Assembly (NCBI GenBank): GCA_020201485.1
Contig: JAIVGT010000249.1
Coordinates: forward strand, 1 to 6,289
Origin: Halobacteriales archaeon
Lineage (GTDB): Archaea; Thermoplasmatota; SW-10-69-26; JACQPN01; JAIVGT01
Reading direction: 5' to 3'
Length of the DNA: 6,289 nt
Numbering within the stretch: position 1 is the first letter of the stretch; the number at the start of each line of letters is the position of its first letter. The position numbers and the translations under genes were made by a program. The notes below the pieces were generated by a model. That model was not told the origin of the DNA and ran no database searches. It was given only the letters and a program-made list of their open reading frames with translations. Below are positions 6,010-6,289 of the stretch, piece by piece.

Positions 6010-6090
6010 TCACATCGGCCGGCCGGGGTAGGCGATGCCGATGGCGAGCAACGTGCCGAGGACGAGCTCCACGAAGCGCAGCAGGGTCAT
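6010..6090 (-). CDS. Candidate 26-residue single-span membrane microprotein
   Basis: A short minus-strand frame, ATG at 6090 to TGA at 6010-6012, encodes MTLLRFVELVLGTLLAIGIA followed by YPGRPM. Residues 3-20 are almost all hydrophobic and long enough to cross a membrane, with Arg5 near the start. A TATA/BRE-like patch stands about 28-31 nt upstream, the same spacing as the leaderless neighbours, and no Shine-Dalgarno is present. An ATG at 6115 lies in a different frame, which runs into the antisense of the 836-residue gene, so it is not a longer version of this one. No homologue comes to mind. The hydrophobic content could be chance in so short a frame; the promoter-like box is the main support. 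Confidence 0.38.
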   Translation of the reverse strand: MTLLRFVELVLGTLLAIGIAYPGRPM

Positions 6091-6112
6091 GGCCCGGGCT
6101 CGGCGGGCGGGG

Positions 6113-6130
6113 CATGAGCTTTTCTCGCGG
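6113..6130 (-). promoter_or_regulatory. AT-rich box, possible minus-strand promoter for the microprotein
   Basis: On the minus strand, CGCGAGAAAAGCTC gives a purine-rich BRE-like stretch with AAAAGC as the TATA-like core (about 6118-6124), 28-31 nt before the ATG at 6090. It shares AAAGCT with the lipoprotein promoter (GGGAAAGCTTTT). Read on the plus strand, GAGCTTTTCTC could instead be an element acting towards lysS, but it is nearly 95 nt from that start, and lysS has a closer box. Confidence 0.38.
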
Positions 6131-6175
6131 CCACGAGGGATGCTGCGCGAGGACCGCGAACCCGCGGCCCGACCC

Positions 6176-6191
6176 GGCGCAACCCTTTAGG
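6176..6191 (+). promoter_or_regulatory. Putative TATA/BRE promoter for lysS, leaderless start
   Basis: GGCGCAACCCTTTAGG is a weak AT-rich patch whose CCTTTAG core (about 6184-6190) is centred about 27 nt from the ATG at 6214. GCGCAA could be the BRE. No Shine-Dalgarno precedes the ATG at a usable distance, so a leaderless mRNA is likely. Confidence 0.45.
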
Positions 6192-6213
6192 CCCCGGCCC
6201 CGTTGCCAGGCCC

Positions 6214-6289
6214 ATGCACTGGGCCGACGTGCTCGCCGGCGACCTCCTCCAGCGTGGGGACCGGCACGTGTTCGCCACGGCCATCACCC
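6214..6289 (+). CDS. lysS: Class I lysyl-tRNA synthetase, N-terminal fragment (window edge)
   Basis: Only 25 codons are visible: MHWADVLAGDLLQRGDRHVF then ATAIT. This matches the conserved start of archaeal class I lysyl-tRNA synthetase (LysK/COG1384 type), where MHWAD, an amphipathic helix and a strand ending in xxxGITPSG lead into the HIGH-like nucleotide-binding motif. Here the usual Gly of GIT is Ala (AIT). The enzyme attaches lysine to tRNA-Lys in the cytoplasm using ATP; class I is the form found in most archaea and some bacteria. Bacterial class I enzymes, as I recall them, usually lack this exact MHWAD start, so the fragment also supports archaeal origin. The HIGH-like and KMSKS-like motifs lie beyond the window. 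The start is supported by the TATA-like box 27 nt upstream. The call rests on a short stretch. Confidence 0.72.
   Translation, partial: MHWADVLAGDLLQRGDRHVFATAIT

Noticed and set aside
5795..6115. A 106-codon minus-strand frame starting from an ATG at 6115
   Set aside because: It is Arg/Pro/Ala-rich and overlaps the 3' end of the secreted gene in antisense. The 26-residue frame from 6090 is better supported by its hydrophobic helix and promoter spacing.

Overview
This window looks like chromosomal DNA from a high-GC archaeon, probably in or near the Euryarchaeota/Thermoplasmatota; the lineage is a guess. Three observations support archaea. (1) The partial gene at the right edge begins like archaeal class I lysyl-tRNA synthetase. 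(2) Three protein genes, and possibly a fourth very small one, start about 25-30 nt downstream of an AT-rich TATA/BRE-like box in otherwise GC-rich DNA, the layout of archaeal leaderless transcripts. (3) Genes without that layout have a GGAGG Shine-Dalgarno instead. Base composition is strongly GC-rich throughout, so long open frames appear on the wrong strand and were discarded.

Layout. Positions 1-2363 (minus strand) hold most of a large secreted subtilisin-like (S8) protease. It has a signal peptide, a divergent catalytic domain with three regularly spaced calcium-type loops, and at least four C-terminal FG-GAP/VCBS-type repeats running off the left edge. A 107-bp divergent promoter region (2364-2470) separates it from a plus-strand pair. 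The pair is a small lipoprotein (2471-2941) and, overlapping it by ATGA, a 114-residue protein with two membrane segments and a C-terminal coiled coil (2938-3282). A 162-bp gap with a palindrome, a direct repeat, a TATA-like box and a strong Shine-Dalgarno leads to an 836-residue secreted protein of unknown function (3445-5955). That protein is acidic, has 18 closely paired cysteines and carries a textbook EF-hand loop. A hairpin follows, then a candidate 26-residue membrane microprotein on the minus strand (6010-6090), then the start of lysS (6214 onward, cut by the window).

Taken together, four of the five confident genes encode exported or membrane proteins, and only lysS is housekeeping. 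The protease and the 836-residue protein both show calcium-type acidic loops and paired cysteines, which suits a stable extracellular location. No shared pathway can be proven from the sequence. No tRNA, rRNA, CRISPR array or mobile element was seen.
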